Source: Reyranella massiliensis 521 (GTDB lineage Bacteria; Pseudomonadota; Alphaproteobacteria; Reyranellales; Reyranellaceae). From it: 48,045 nt of DNA. Numbering within the stretch: the stretch's first letter is position 1; every line of letters begins with the position of its first letter. This document shows positions 26,221 through 35,194 of the stretch, in pieces. The stretch spans positions 1 through 48,045 of the forward strand of contig CAMAYC010000025.1 in NCBI GenBank assembly GCA_945862125.1. Direction: 5' to 3'. The notes below the pieces were generated by a model, which was not told the origin of the DNA, ran no database searches, and saw nothing but the letters and a program-made list of their open reading frames with translations. Position numbers and translations under genes: made by a program.

Positions 26221-29200
26221 GCGTCGATGTCCGGGACCCCGTAAGCATCGCCACCGCCGAGCAACGCAAGGCGACGTCGCCCGCCCAATCGGCCTGGGTC
26301 GAGGCCAATGCCGGCACCGGCAAGACCAAAGTGCTGACCGATCGCGTGACACGGCTGCTTCTGGCCGGCGTAAAGCCCGAGCGAATCCTCTGCCTCACCT
26401 TCACCAAGGCCGCGGCGGCCGAGATGCGCAATCGCCTGGCCGCCCAGCTCGGCCGTTGGGCGCTGGCCGAGGAAGCCGAACTCGACAAGGAAATCGCCAA
26501 GCTGATCGACCGCGCGCCGGAGGCCGAGGAGCGCGTGATCGCCCGTCGCCTGTTTGCGCGCGTGCTCGATGCGCCGGGCGGTATCAACATTCTCACCATC
26601 CATGCCTTTTGCCAGGCATTGCTGAAGCGCTTTCCGCTCGAGGCTGGCGTGGCACCCGGGTTCGAGGTGCTCGACGAGGGTGAGGCCGGCACGATCCTGA
26701 AGCAGGCGCAGGACGAGCAGATGGCCGCCCTCGCCCGCCGCGATGCGCCGGCATCGCTGCGCGATGCGTTGGCCGCCGTCGCCGGCCGCATTTCGATCGC
26801 CGAGTACGATGAGTTGATGAAGAAGCTGCTGGGTGAGCGCGCCTGGCTGCTGTCGCGTATCGCCGACGAAGCGGGCCTCGCCAACGAGCGCGCTCGCCTG
26901 GCGACCGCACTTGGCGTGGCGCCCGATGCCAGCGCCGGTGCGCTCGTCTCGGCCTGCTGCGCCGACGCGGCGTTCGACGGTCCGAGCCTCCGGGCAGCCG
27001 CACGCGCGCTGGCCAAGGGCGAGAAGGAGAACAAGAAATACAGCGAGCTGATGCTGCTCTGGCTCGACTCAGTCGAGGAGCGGCCGGCTCGGCTCGACGA
27101 CTACCGCGCGGTCTTCTTCACCCAGCAGGGCAAGCCGCGCAAAAAGATCGCCGGCAAGGCGGCTCTCAAGGAGATGCCCGAGATCGATGCGATCCTGCGC
27201 ACCGAGAGCGACCGGCTGGCCGCCGCCCACGAGAGTATCCGCGCGGCCGTGCTGGTCGAACTCACGGTCTCGCTGCTGCGGCTCGGCCTCGACATCGTCG
27301 AACGCTATGCGCGCGGCAAGCGCCGGCGGGCAGCACTCGATTACGACGATTTGATCGTCGCCACACGGCGCCTGCTGGAGCGCGCCGACAGCGCGGCCTG
27401 GGTGCTCTACAAGCTCGACGGCGGCATCGACCATGTGCTGGTCGACGAGGCCCAGGACACCAACCCCGACCAGTGGGAGGTGATCCGGCGCCTTACCGAG
27501 GAATTCTTCGTGGGCGAAGGCGCGGTCGACCGGCGGCGCACGATCTTCGCCGTCGGCGACACCAAGCAATCGATCTTCGGCTTTCAGCGCGCCGACCCGC
27601 GTAAGCTCGCCGACATGCGCATCTGGTTTGCCGAGCGCAGCGCGGCGGCAGAAATGAGATTCCAGACTGTCGACCTCGTCGTGTCGTTCCGCTCGACGGC
27701 GGCCGTGCTAGACGCCGTCGACTGGGTGTTCGGCGAGGACGCCGCGGCGCAGGGTCTCGGCGCGGCGGGCGACGTGCTGCATGTACCCAGCCGCACCGGC
27801 CAGCCGGGCGTGGTCGAGCTATGGCCGCTGGTGCGTGGCGCCAGGAGTGAAGCCGACCCCACCGATCTCGATGCCGACCCGGGCGCCCTGCTGCCGCCAC
27901 ATGAGCGGCTGGCCCGGATGATCGCGTTGCATGCGAAGAGCCTGATCGGCCACGAGCGGCGCTCGAGCACCGGCAAGCTGCTGAATGCCGGAGACTTCAT
28001 GGTGCTGGTGCGCCGGCGCAATGCCTTCGTCATCGCTCTGGTGAAAGCGCTGAAGCGCGAGGAGATCGAAGTGGCGGGCGTCGACCGGCTCGACCTCGGC
28101 AGCGAATTGTCGATCCAGGATCTGCTGGCCCTCGCCCGCTTCGTGCTGTTGCCGCAGGACGATCTCAATCTGGCATGCCTCCTGAAATCGCCGCTGGTCG
28201 GGCTCGACGAGGAAGCGCTGTTCCGGCTGGCCTGGAACCGCTCCGGCCGGCTGTGGAGCGAGCTGCACCGTCGCACAGGCGAAGATTTGCAGTTCGCCGC
28301 CGCACACAAGCGTCTCGCAGCCTGGCTCGCGCGCGCTGACTACACCACGCCGTTCGATTTCTTCGCCACCGTACTCGGCCCAGAAGGCGGTCGCGAGCGC
28401 CTGCTGGAACGCTTGGGGCGCGAGGCTGCCGATCCGATCGACGAACTGCTGGCCCGCGCGCTGCAGTACCAGCGCGCCGAGGCGGGCTCCCTGCAAGGCT
28501 TCCTGCGTTGGTTCGAGGCCGGCGGTGGCGACATCAAGCGCGACCTCGATGCGAATCGCCGCCGCGAGGTGCGCATCCTTACCGTGCACGCGGCCAAGGG
28601 ATTGCAGGCGCCGATCGTCTACCTGCCCGACACGACGCGCGTGCCGCAGAACAACGAGCGCCTGCTGACCGCTGCCGACGGCCAGGCGCGGCTGTGGGTG
28701 GCGCGCAGCGACGACGCCAACGAGGCCGCCCGCGCCTGGCGCACCGAGATGCGAGCGCGTTCGATGGACGAGCAGAACCGACTTCTTTATGTCGCCATGA
28801 CCCGGGCCGAGGACCGGCTCTATATCGGCGGCTGGGTCGGTACGCGGCCGCAGGATGCCGGCTGCTGGTACGACCGCGTCGCGGCCGGGCTGGAAGCGAG
28901 CGTCAATGCCGACATCTCGCCCGATGCCGAGCAGCCACGCGGGCGAGCCACCAAGCGGCCGTTCGATTTCACACAGGGCGCGCTCGGCGCCGACGGTTGG
29001 GAAGGCGACGGTTATGAGCTGATCGGCGAAGGCAAGCTGCCGAGCGGCATCCAGGAAGAACTGCCGCTAGCCGCGCCGCACGCGATGCCCGGCTGGTCGC
29101 GCCAGACCGCACCCGCCGAGCCCGATCCGCCGGCACCGCTTGCGCCGTCGCAGCCGCTGCCCGACGAGATCGCGAGCGACAATCCGCCCTTCAGTCCGCT

Positions 29201-29738
29201 GGCGAACGACGAGTCGAATCGCTGGCGTCGCGGCACATTGATTCACGAGCTGTTGCGCCATCTTCCGGGTCTTCCATCTGCCATGCGCCCCGGCGCAGCG
29301 CGGCGCTTCCTCGCGCAGCCCGCCCACGGCCTTGCCGCCGAGGAGATCGACCTTTGGGCCAAGGAGGCGCTGGCCGTCACCGAAGCCCCCGCCCATGCTG
29401 CCCTGTTCGCCGAGGGATCGCGCGCGGAAGTGCCCTTGATCGGCACGGTGCAGACGCGTCGAGGCACCTTCACCGTCAGCGGTCAGGTCGATCGGCTGGC
29501 CGTTACCGAGCACGAAGTGCTGATCGTCGACTACAAGACCAACCGGCCGCCGCCGGACGCGGCCGACGGCGTGGCACTGGTCTATCGCCGCCAGCTCGCG
29601 CTCTATCGCAGTCTTCTTCAAGCGATCTATCCCGGCCGCTCGGTGCGGGCCTTCCTGCTGTGGACGGCAGCCCCCAGGTTGATGGAGATCGACGGAGAAA
29701 CCCTAGATAAATCAATGCCTTATGCCGCCACACCTTGA
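26217..29738 (+). CDS. addA: double-strand break repair helicase-nuclease AddA
   Basis: A 1173-residue UvrD-like helicase with a C-terminal nuclease. Walker A is EANAGTGKTK (about 29-38). Motif Ia is CLTFTKAAAAEM; motif II is VLVDEAQDTNPDQW; motif III is FAVGDTKQSIFGFQ; later motifs include LTVHAAKGLQAPIVYLPDT and LYVAMTRAEDRLYIGG. A Pro/Ala-rich linker leads to the RecB-type nuclease with LIVDYKTNR near the C terminus. The start at 26217 overlaps the addB stop. Both nucleases of the complex look intact. Confidence 0.96.
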   Translation: MSVDVRDPVSIATAEQRKATSPAQSAWVEANAGTGKTKVLTDRVTRLLLAGVKPERILCLTFTKAAAAEMRNRLAAQLGRWALAEEAELDKEIAKLIDRAPEAEERVIARRLFARVLDAPGGINILTIHAFCQALLKRFPLEAGVAPGFEVLDEGEAGTILKQAQDEQMAALARRDAPASLRDALAAVAGRISIAEYDELMKKLLGERAWLLSRIADEAGLANERARLATALGVAPDASAGALVSACCADAAFDGPSLRAAARALAKGEKENKKYSELMLLWLDSVEERPARLDDYRAVFFTQQGKPRKKIAGKAALKEMPEIDAILRTESDRLAAAHESIRAAVLVELTVSLLRLGLDIVERYARGKRRRAALDYDDLIVATRRLLERADSAAWVLYKLDGGIDHVLVDEAQDTNPDQWEVIRRLTEEFFVGEGAVDRRRTIFAVGDTKQSIFGFQRADPRKLADMRIWFAERSAAAEMRFQTVDLVVSFRSTAAVLDAVDWVFGEDAAAQGLGAAGDVLHVPSRTGQPGVVELWPLVRGARSEADPTDLDADPGALLPPHERLARMIALHAKSLIGHERRSSTGKLLNAGDFMVLVRRRNAFVIALVKALKREEIEVAGVDRLDLGSELSIQDLLALARFVLLPQDDLNLACLLKSPLVGLDEEALFRLAWNRSGRLWSELHRRTGEDLQFAAAHKRLAAWLARADYTTPFDFFATVLGPEGGRERLLERLGREAADPIDELLARALQYQRAEAGSLQGFLRWFEAGGGDIKRDLDANRRREVRILTVHAAKGLQAPIVYLPDTTRVPQNNERLLTAADGQARLWVARSDDANEAARAWRTEMRARSMDEQNRLLYVAMTRAEDRLYIGGWVGTRPQDAGCWYDRVAAGLEASVNADISPDAEQPRGRATKRPFDFTQGALGADGWEGDGYELIGEGKLPSGIQEELPLAAPHAMPGWSRQTAPAEPDPPAPLAPSQPLPDEIASDNPPFSPLANDESNRWRRGTLIHELLRHLPGLPSAMRPGAARRFLAQPAHGLAAEEIDLWAKEALAVTEAPAHAALFAEGSRAEVPLIGTVQTRRGTFTVSGQVDRLAVTEHEVLIVDYKTNRPPPDAADGVALVYRRQLALYRSLLQAIYPGRSVRAFLLWTAAPRLMEIDGETLDKSMPYAATP

Positions 29739-29778
29739 CTCATGGGGTTCCGGTTCCTAGCTTCTGGGCAAGGGCGGC

Positions 29779-29810
29779 GCCGGTCCATTCGACCGGCCTG
29801 TATTGTTTTT
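29779..29810 (+). terminator. hairpin between addA and trxA
   Basis: GCCGGTC and GACCGGC form a perfect 7-bp stem with loop CATTC (29779-29797), followed by a T-rich tract ending TTGTTTTT at 29810. It lies 40 bp past the addA stop and immediately before the trxA ribosome site (GGGAG), so it likely ends or attenuates the addA message ahead of trxA. The few bases between the stem and the T-run weaken it slightly. Confidence 0.55.
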
Positions 29811-29823
29811 GGGAGAACCCACA

Positions 29824-30141
29824 ATGACCATCAAAGCAACCGATGCCTCCTTCGAGCAGGAAGTCCTGAAGTCGGACACGCCCGTCCTGGTCGACTTCTG
29901 GGCCGAATGGTGCGGCCCCTGCCGCATGATCGGCCCGTCGCTGGAAGACATCGCCAAGGATATGGACGGCAAGCTCAAGGTCGTGAAGGTCAACATCGAC
30001 GAGAATCCGATGGTGCCGACGCGCTACGGCGTACGCTCGATCCCGACCCTGCTGCTGTTCAAGAACGGCCAGGTCGCCGCGACCAAGATCGGCGCCGAGC
30101 CCAAGCAGAAGCTGGTGAGCTGGATCAATACCGTCGTCTAG
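29824..30141 (+). CDS. trxA: thioredoxin
   Basis: A 105-residue cytosolic thioredoxin with the active site WCGPC (Cys30, Cys33), the cis-Pro loop SIPTLLLF and the buried Asp in VLVDFWAEW. It reduces protein disulfides, including ribonucleotide reductase and PAPS reductase, using electrons from thioredoxin reductase. The ATG at 29824 follows GGGAGAACCCACA; a longer frame from 29803 has no ribosome site. It follows addA in the order conserved in Alphaproteobacteria and is convergent with folC. Confidence 0.97.
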   Translation: MTIKATDASFEQEVLKSDTPVLVDFWAEWCGPCRMIGPSLEDIAKDMDGKLKVVKVNIDENPMVPTRYGVRSIPTLLLFKNGQVAATKIGAEPKQKLVSWINTVV

Positions 30142-30151
30142 ACGACAGCGC

Positions 30152-31444
30152 TCACCCGTTGCGGGCCAGTACGGCACCCGCGAGGTAGAGCGAACCACAA
30201 ATGAGAATGCGCATCGGCGCGGGTTGGGTGGCCAATAGGTCCTCCAGCGCCGCGCCGATATCGTTTACGGGCACGCAATCGAGGCCGACTTCCGCAGCCT
30301 TGGCGCAGGCCTGGGCCGGCGTGTAGGCAGCGTGGCCCTCTGGAAAGGGCACCGCCCGCGCGGCGATGGCATGGCGGCTGAGCGGCCGCAGGAAGCCTGA
30401 CGCGTCCTTGGTCGTCTGCATTGCAAACACCAGGAAGAGCGGCAGCGGCGCCGGCTCCTTTGCCCAGTCGCTGGCCATGCGCCCCAGCGCCAGGCCGCAA
30501 TCTTCGTTGTGGCCGCCGTCGAGCCATAGCTCGCAGCCGGGCGGCAGCGCCTCGACCAGCGGTCCCCGGGTAAGTTGCTGCAGCCTGGCCGGCCACTCGA
30601 CCGACCTCAGTCCGGTGCGGATCGCCTTCTCGTCGATGATGAACCTCGCCGCACGCAGGCGTTCGATGCAGGCCACAGCGGTGGCTGCATTGTCGAGCTG
30701 GTGAGCGCCCGCCAGTGCCGGCGCCGGCAGGTCGAGGCTCATCAGGTCGCTGTCGTAGCGGAAGCCGGCTGCGGTCGGGGTGACTTGCCACTCGCGGCCC
30801 ATGCGGAACAGCGGCGCCGCCAGCTTGGCCGCCTCGGCCTCGATTACCGCAGCGCTCACGTTGCGCTGGCGGCCGATCACGGCGGGCACGGCGCGCTTGA
30901 TGATGCCCGCTTTTTCGCCCGCGATACCTTCGAGCTTGTCGCCCAGGAAGCCCGTGTGATCGTAACCGATCGGTGTGATGGCCGAGAGCGCGGGCTCGAT
31001 CACGTTGGTGCTGTCATGGCGGCCACCCATGCCGACTTCAATGATGCCGAGGTCGGCCGGCACGCGCGAGAAAGCGAGGAAGGCCAGCGCCGTGGTGATG
31101 TCGAAGAAGGAGATTGGCGTGTCGCCGTTCGCCTCCTCGCATTCGGTCAGCATCTCGTCGAGCTCGCCGTCCTCGATCAGGCGGCCGGCGATCCTGATGC
31201 GCTCGTTGAAGTGGACGAGATGCGGCGAGGTGTAGACATGGACGCGGTAGCCCGCTGCTTCCGCCATTGCGCGCAGATAGGCGACCAGCGAGCCCTTGCC
31301 GTTGGTGCCGGCAACATGGACGAGCGGTGGCAGCTTTTTCTCGGGCGAGCCCAGGTTCCTCAGCAAGCGCTCGATACGTTCCAACCCGATGGTGATCACC
31401 ATCGGGTGGAGGCTCATCAGGCGCTGGACGATGGCGTCGCTCAC
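30152..31444 (-). CDS. folC: dihydrofolate / folylpolyglutamate synthase
   Basis: A 430-residue Mur-ligase-fold enzyme that joins dihydropteroate to glutamate and extends the polyglutamate tail. The ATP loop is HVAGTNGKGS (about 43-52); YTSPHLVHFNERIRI is the folate-side motif; EVGMGGRHDSTNV and the carbamylated-lysine region (AGEKAGIIK) follow; the C-terminal domain has WLDGGHNEDCG. It lies 21 bp downstream of accD, the usual accD-folC operon. Confidence 0.97.
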   Translation of the reverse strand: MSDAIVQRLMSLHPMVITIGLERIERLLRNLGSPEKKLPPLVHVAGTNGKGSLVAYLRAMAEAAGYRVHVYTSPHLVHFNERIRIAGRLIEDGELDEMLTECEEANGDTPISFFDITTALAFLAFSRVPADLGIIEVGMGGRHDSTNVIEPALSAITPIGYDHTGFLGDKLEGIAGEKAGIIKRAVPAVIGRQRNVSAAVIEAEAAKLAAPLFRMGREWQVTPTAAGFRYDSDLMSLDLPAPALAGAHQLDNAATAVACIERLRAARFIIDEKAIRTGLRSVEWPARLQQLTRGPLVEALPPGCELWLDGGHNEDCGLALGRMASDWAKEPAPLPLFLVFAMQTTKDASGFLRPLSRHAIAARAVPFPEGHAAYTPAQACAKAAEVGLDCVPVNDIGAALEDLLATQPAPMRILICGSLYLAGAVLARNG

Positions 31445-31465
31445 GGGAAAATCAGCGTCGGAAAG

Positions 31466-32356
31466 TCAGCGAACGGCGACAGCCAGGCCGCGGCCTTCCG
31501 AGGCAACGGGGTCCATGAACAGCGAGGTCAGCCGGATCAGCGTCTCGCGCAGCTTGTGCCGGTGCACGACGGCATCGACCATGCCGTGCTCGAGCAGGTA
31601 TTCGGAGCGCTGGAAGCCGGCCGGCAGCTCCTGGCGGATCGTATCCTGGATCACGCGCGGCCCGGCAAAGCCGATGATGGCGTCAGGCTCGGCGATATGG
31701 ACGTCGCCCAGCATCGCGAAGGACGCCGACACGCCGCCGGTCGTCGGATCGGTCAGCACGACGATGTAGGGCAGCCCAGCTTCCTTCACCTTGCGCACGG
31801 CGATGGTGGTGCGGGTGAGCTGCATCAGCGACAGGATACCCTCCTGCATGCGGGCACCACCCGAGGCCGAGAACACGATCAACGGTGCCTTGCGCGCCAC
31901 GGCGAGGTCGGCAGCCATCACCAGCCCCTCGCCCACCGCGGTGCCCATCGAGCCGCCCATGAAGCCGAAATCGAGCAGCGCCACGATGGCGATGCGGCCG
32001 CCCATCGGACCGCTGGAGACCACCAGTGCGTCGGTCGTGCCCTGGGCCTTGGCCTGGGCTTCCTTCAGGCGCGCGTCATAGCGCTTGGTGTCGCGAAACT
32101 TGAGCGGATCCGCGGTGACGCGCGGCAGAGGATGCAGTTCGTAGCGGCCCTCGTCGAACAGGTGCGGCAGGCGCTTCAGGGGCGAGAGGCGCATATGGTG
32201 GCCGCAGTGGTTGCAAACCTCCTGGTTGGCCTCCCAGTCGCGCATGAACAGCATCTGTTCGCACTTCGGGCATTTCAGCCAGAGATTCTCGGGCGCTTCC
32301 TTGCGGGCGACCAGCGCGCGCAGCTTGGGCCGGACGAAATTGGTCAGCCAATTCAT
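31466..32356 (-). CDS. accD: acetyl-CoA carboxylase carboxyltransferase subunit beta
   Basis: A 296-residue subunit that, with AccA, transfers the carboxyl group from biotin to acetyl-CoA to make malonyl-CoA. The N-terminal four-cysteine zinc ribbon is intact (Cys29, Cys32, Cys48, Cys51; KCPKCEQ and EVCNHCGHHM). The crotonase-like core shows FMGGSMGTAVGE and FSASGGARMQEGILSLMQ. The folC partner follows after 21 bp. In many relatives trpA lies directly upstream; here a carboxypeptidase and an MBL-fold gene intervene. Confidence 0.97.
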   Translation of the reverse strand: MNWLTNFVRPKLRALVARKEAPENLWLKCPKCEQMLFMRDWEANQEVCNHCGHHMRLSPLKRLPHLFDEGRYELHPLPRVTADPLKFRDTKRYDARLKEAQAKAQGTTDALVVSSGPMGGRIAIVALLDFGFMGGSMGTAVGEGLVMAADLAVARKAPLIVFSASGGARMQEGILSLMQLTRTTIAVRKVKEAGLPYIVVLTDPTTGGVSASFAMLGDVHIAEPDAIIGFAGPRVIQDTIRQELPAGFQRSEYLLEHGMVDAVVHRHKLRETLIRLTSLFMDPVASEGRGLAVAVR

Positions 32357-32407
32357 AGCGGCGGTATCGCACGAATGGCCTGTTTGGCCAAGTTCATGGG
32401 GCCAAGA

Positions 32408-33619
32408 TCAGCGCCAGAAGCCGCTGAAAGGCGGTGCAAAATCGGTAGGTTTCTTCACTTCGCAGAAGAGTTTCCGTGCCTTGTAGTCGTCACAAAGTTT
32501 CTGCGCCGCCCCGGGCTCGAGGTCGGCGATGATGGCGGCCTGACGAGTCGCCTCGCCTGACTTTACGGGCAGGATCCATTCCTTGCCGAGCCGCAACCCC
32601 AGTGAGCCGAGTTGGGCCTGGCCCTTGTCGAAGGACGTGCGCGCCGTGCGCCAGTCGCCGAAAGTGCCGAGCCAGACTGCGTCGCCGGGCATGTCGTAGC
32701 GGATCGTGCCGCACTCGCCGTAGGGCAACACAGTGGCGGGCCCGCTGCCGCCGTTGCGGATCTGCCAGATCTTGGGCCGGCTGCCACCGGTCTTCAGCAG
32801 GAAGGCCTCGTCGAACAAGCGGATGATGAATTCGTCGCGCAGGTCGGCGCGCTTGAAGCCGAGCGCCACGGCGACCAGCCGCCGCCCGTCGCGGACGGCG
32901 CTGCCCACGATGTTGAAGCCCGAGGCGCAGATGAAGCCCGTCTTCAACCCGTCGGCATAGGGCGCGTAGAGATCGAGGAACTTGACGCCCGGCCCGATCT
33001 TCTGTTTGCCGAACATGAAATCCTGCGTGCGGAAGTAGCCGTAGTATTCCGGGAAATCCTTCACCAGAGCGACGCCGAGCAGGGCGAGATCGCGCGCCGT
33101 GGTGACCTGTTCGGCGTCGGGCAGGCCATTGGCATTTCGAAACTTGGTGGCCGTCATGCCGAGGCGCGCGGCGGTGTCCGTCATGCGTTGGGCGAACGCT
33201 GCCTCCGTGCCCGAAATCCGCTCACCGAAGGCGGTGGCAACATCGTTGGCGGAGCGCGCGACCAGCGCCTGCAGACCCTGTTCCACCGTGATCGACCCGC
33301 CGGGCGCGATGCCGAGCTTCGAGGCTGGCTTTGCGCTGGCGTTCTGCGAAAAGGGCACTGGCGAGGACAGGGTCAGGCGGCCGGCCTTCAGCTCCTCGAA
33401 GACGATGTAGATCGTCATGATCTTGGTGAGCGAGGCCGGATACCAGAACGCGCCCGCGTTACGCTCCAGCAGGGTTTCGCCGGTGGCGGGGTCGACCACG
33501 ACATAAGGCCCGGCCATGACCGGCCCGGAAGGCGACGTCACCGGGGCCATCTGGGCCCGGGCCGACGCCGCACAGAGGCAGAAAAGGCCCAGAAAACAGA
33601 GCAAAAGACGCAGGTTCAT
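32408..33619 (-). CDS. D-alanyl-D-alanine carboxypeptidase (S11 family)
   Basis: A 403-residue penicillin-binding protein that trims the terminal D-Ala of peptidoglycan stem peptides in the periplasm. The signal peptide is about 22 residues (LLLCFLGLFCLCAASARA-Q). The three active-site motifs are present: SLTK (Ser63, Lys66), SAN (in ARSANDVA) and KTG (in DGLKTGFICASG). The start at 33619 gives the clean signal sequence. A C-terminal region of about 120 residues follows the catalytic domain; it may be a DacC/DacA-like beta domain or a SPOR-like addition, and I cannot tell which. It is divergent from the MBL-fold gene. Confidence 0.93.
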   Translation of the reverse strand: MNLRLLLCFLGLFCLCAASARAQMAPVTSPSGPVMAGPYVVVDPATGETLLERNAGAFWYPASLTKIMTIYIVFEELKAGRLTLSSPVPFSQNASAKPASKLGIAPGGSITVEQGLQALVARSANDVATAFGERISGTEAAFAQRMTDTAARLGMTATKFRNANGLPDAEQVTTARDLALLGVALVKDFPEYYGYFRTQDFMFGKQKIGPGVKFLDLYAPYADGLKTGFICASGFNIVGSAVRDGRRLVAVALGFKRADLRDEFIIRLFDEAFLLKTGGSRPKIWQIRNGGSGPATVLPYGECGTIRYDMPGDAVWLGTFGDWRTARTSFDKGQAQLGSLGLRLGKEWILPVKSGEATRQAAIIADLEPGAAQKLCDDYKARKLFCEVKKPTDFAPPFSGFWR

Positions 33620-33690
33620 CGCTCTCGACGCATGAGGGACCCCCAGCATACGCGCTTCCGTTGCCGCGCGGGAGGCTTTAGATCGGAGGC

Positions 33691-34362
33691 ATGCTCAAGG
33701 TCATGATCGCTCCTGTCACCCCGTTCCAGCAGAACTGTTCCATCGTCTGGTGCGATGAGACCATGGAGGGGACAGCCGTCGATCCAGGCGGCGACTTCGA
33801 CATGCTGAAAGCCGCGATTGCCGAGCAGGGCATCAAGATCACCAAGGTCCTGCTGACCCACGGCCACGTCGACCACGCCTCGGCCGCCGGCACCATGGCC
33901 GAGCACTACGGCGTCAAGATCGAGGGCCCGCACGAGGACGACCTGTTCTTGATCGAGGGCTTGGCCGACTCCGGCCGCAAATACAACTTTCCGCTCTACA
34001 AGCCGTTCGTGCCCGACCGCTGGCTGACGAACGGCGAGACGGTGAGCCTGGGCAACCTCACGCTCGATGTCGTGCACTGCCCTGGCCACACGCCGGGCCA
34101 TGTCGTGTTCGTGAACCGTCCGGCCAAGGTCGCTTTCGTGGGCGACGTGCTGTTCCGGGGCTCGATCGGCCGAACCGACTTTCCGCGCGGCAATCACGAG
34201 CAGTTGCTGAACTCGATCCGCAAGCGGCTGTGGCCGCTGGGCGACGACATCACCTTCGTGCCCGGCCATGGCCAGACCTCGACCTTCGGCTGGGAACGCA
34301 AGACCAATTCCTTCGTGGCCGACCTGCTGTTCGACGACGACGAGGAAGAGGCGAAGGCCTAG
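33691..34362 (+). CDS. MBL-fold metallohydrolase, glyoxalase II-like
   Basis: A 223-residue cytosolic metallo-beta-lactamase-fold protein. The metal motif is LLTHGHVDHA (His57, His59, Asp61, His62), with further ligands in HCPGHTPGH and VGDVLFRGSIGRTD and the final His in VPGHGQTS. Proteins of this shape (YcbL type) are glyoxalase-II-like thioesterases. The start is behind ATCGGAGGC. It is the only plus-strand gene in the 30.1-41 kb block and its TAG overlaps the trpA stop on the other strand (shared CTAG). Confidence 0.92.
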   Translation: MLKVMIAPVTPFQQNCSIVWCDETMEGTAVDPGGDFDMLKAAIAEQGIKITKVLLTHGHVDHASAAGTMAEHYGVKIEGPHEDDLFLIEGLADSGRKYNFPLYKPFVPDRWLTNGETVSLGNLTLDVVHCPGHTPGHVVFVNRPAKVAFVGDVLFRGSIGRTDFPRGNHEQLLNSIRKRLWPLGDDITFVPGHGQTSTFGWERKTNSFVADLLFDDDEEEAKA

Positions 34363-35192
34363 GGCTTGCGCACGCCTCGGACGCCATCCGCCAGTGCCCG
34401 GATATAGGCGAAAACGCCAGGTACCAGATCCGGCTTGGGCTTGCCCCTGTCGTCAAGGCCGGCCTTCACGCGCTCGACGATAGCCGACCCCACGACCGCG
34501 GCATCGGCATGGCGCGCCACGGCAGCAGCCTGGTCGGGGGTGCGGATACCGAAACCTACACCGACGGGCAGCTTGGTATGGCGGCGGATGCGCTCGACAT
34601 GGGTGCGCACGGCCTCCTCACTGGCCGAGCTCGTGCCGGTGATGCCGAGCACCGAGACGAAATAGACGAAGCCCGAGGAGTACTTCAGCACCGCCGGCAG
34701 ACGCTTGTCGTCGGTGGTGGGTGCGGTCAGCAGCACGGTATCGAGGCCGGCCGCGACTGCATGGGGCTTCAGTTCGTCGGCCTCTTCCGGCGGCAGGTCG
34801 ACCAGGATGAACCCGTCGACGCCGGCGGCCGCGGCTTCCTTGCAGAACTTCTCCGGCCCGCGCTGGTAGACGAGATTGTAGTAGCCCATCAAGAGGATCG
34901 GCGTGTCGTTGTCGGCGGTCTCCTTGCGGAACCGCCTCACCATATCGAAGGTCTTGTCGACCGAGATGCCGGCCTTGAGCGCACGCTGGCCCGCAAGCTG
35001 GATCGACGGCCCGTCGGCCATCGGGTCGGTGAAGGGCATGCCGAGTTCGATCAGGTCGGCGCCGGCCGCCGGCAAGCCCTTCAGGATCTGGTAGCTCACC
35101 TCGGTGTCGGGATCGCCCGCCGTGATGTAAGTGACGAGACCGGCGCGCTTGTCGGCCTTGAGCTGGGCGAAACGCTTGGTGATGCGGCTCAT
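34359..35192 (-). CDS. trpA: tryptophan synthase alpha subunit
   Basis: A 277-residue TIM barrel that cleaves indole-3-glycerol phosphate to indole and glyceraldehyde-3-phosphate. The catalytic Glu49 is in DLIELGMPF and the catalytic Asp is in the TDPMADGP segment just after; the phosphate loop GVGFGIRTPDQA and GSAIVERV are present. It starts 2 bp after the trpB stop, as expected for the stoichiometric alpha-beta complex. Confidence 0.98.
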   Translation of the reverse strand: MSRITKRFAQLKADKRAGLVTYITAGDPDTEVSYQILKGLPAAGADLIELGMPFTDPMADGPSIQLAGQRALKAGISVDKTFDMVRRFRKETADNDTPILLMGYYNLVYQRGPEKFCKEAAAAGVDGFILVDLPPEEADELKPHAVAAGLDTVLLTAPTTDDKRLPAVLKYSSGFVYFVSVLGITGTSSASEEAVRTHVERIRRHTKLPVGVGFGIRTPDQAAAVARHADAAVVGSAIVERVKAGLDDRGKPKPDLVPGVFAYIRALADGVRGVRKP

Positions 35193-35194
35193 GG

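Noticed and set aside
30575-32560. 661-codon plus-strand frame across folC and accD
   Set aside because: A shadow of two well-supported enzymes; no ribosome site and no recognisable fold.
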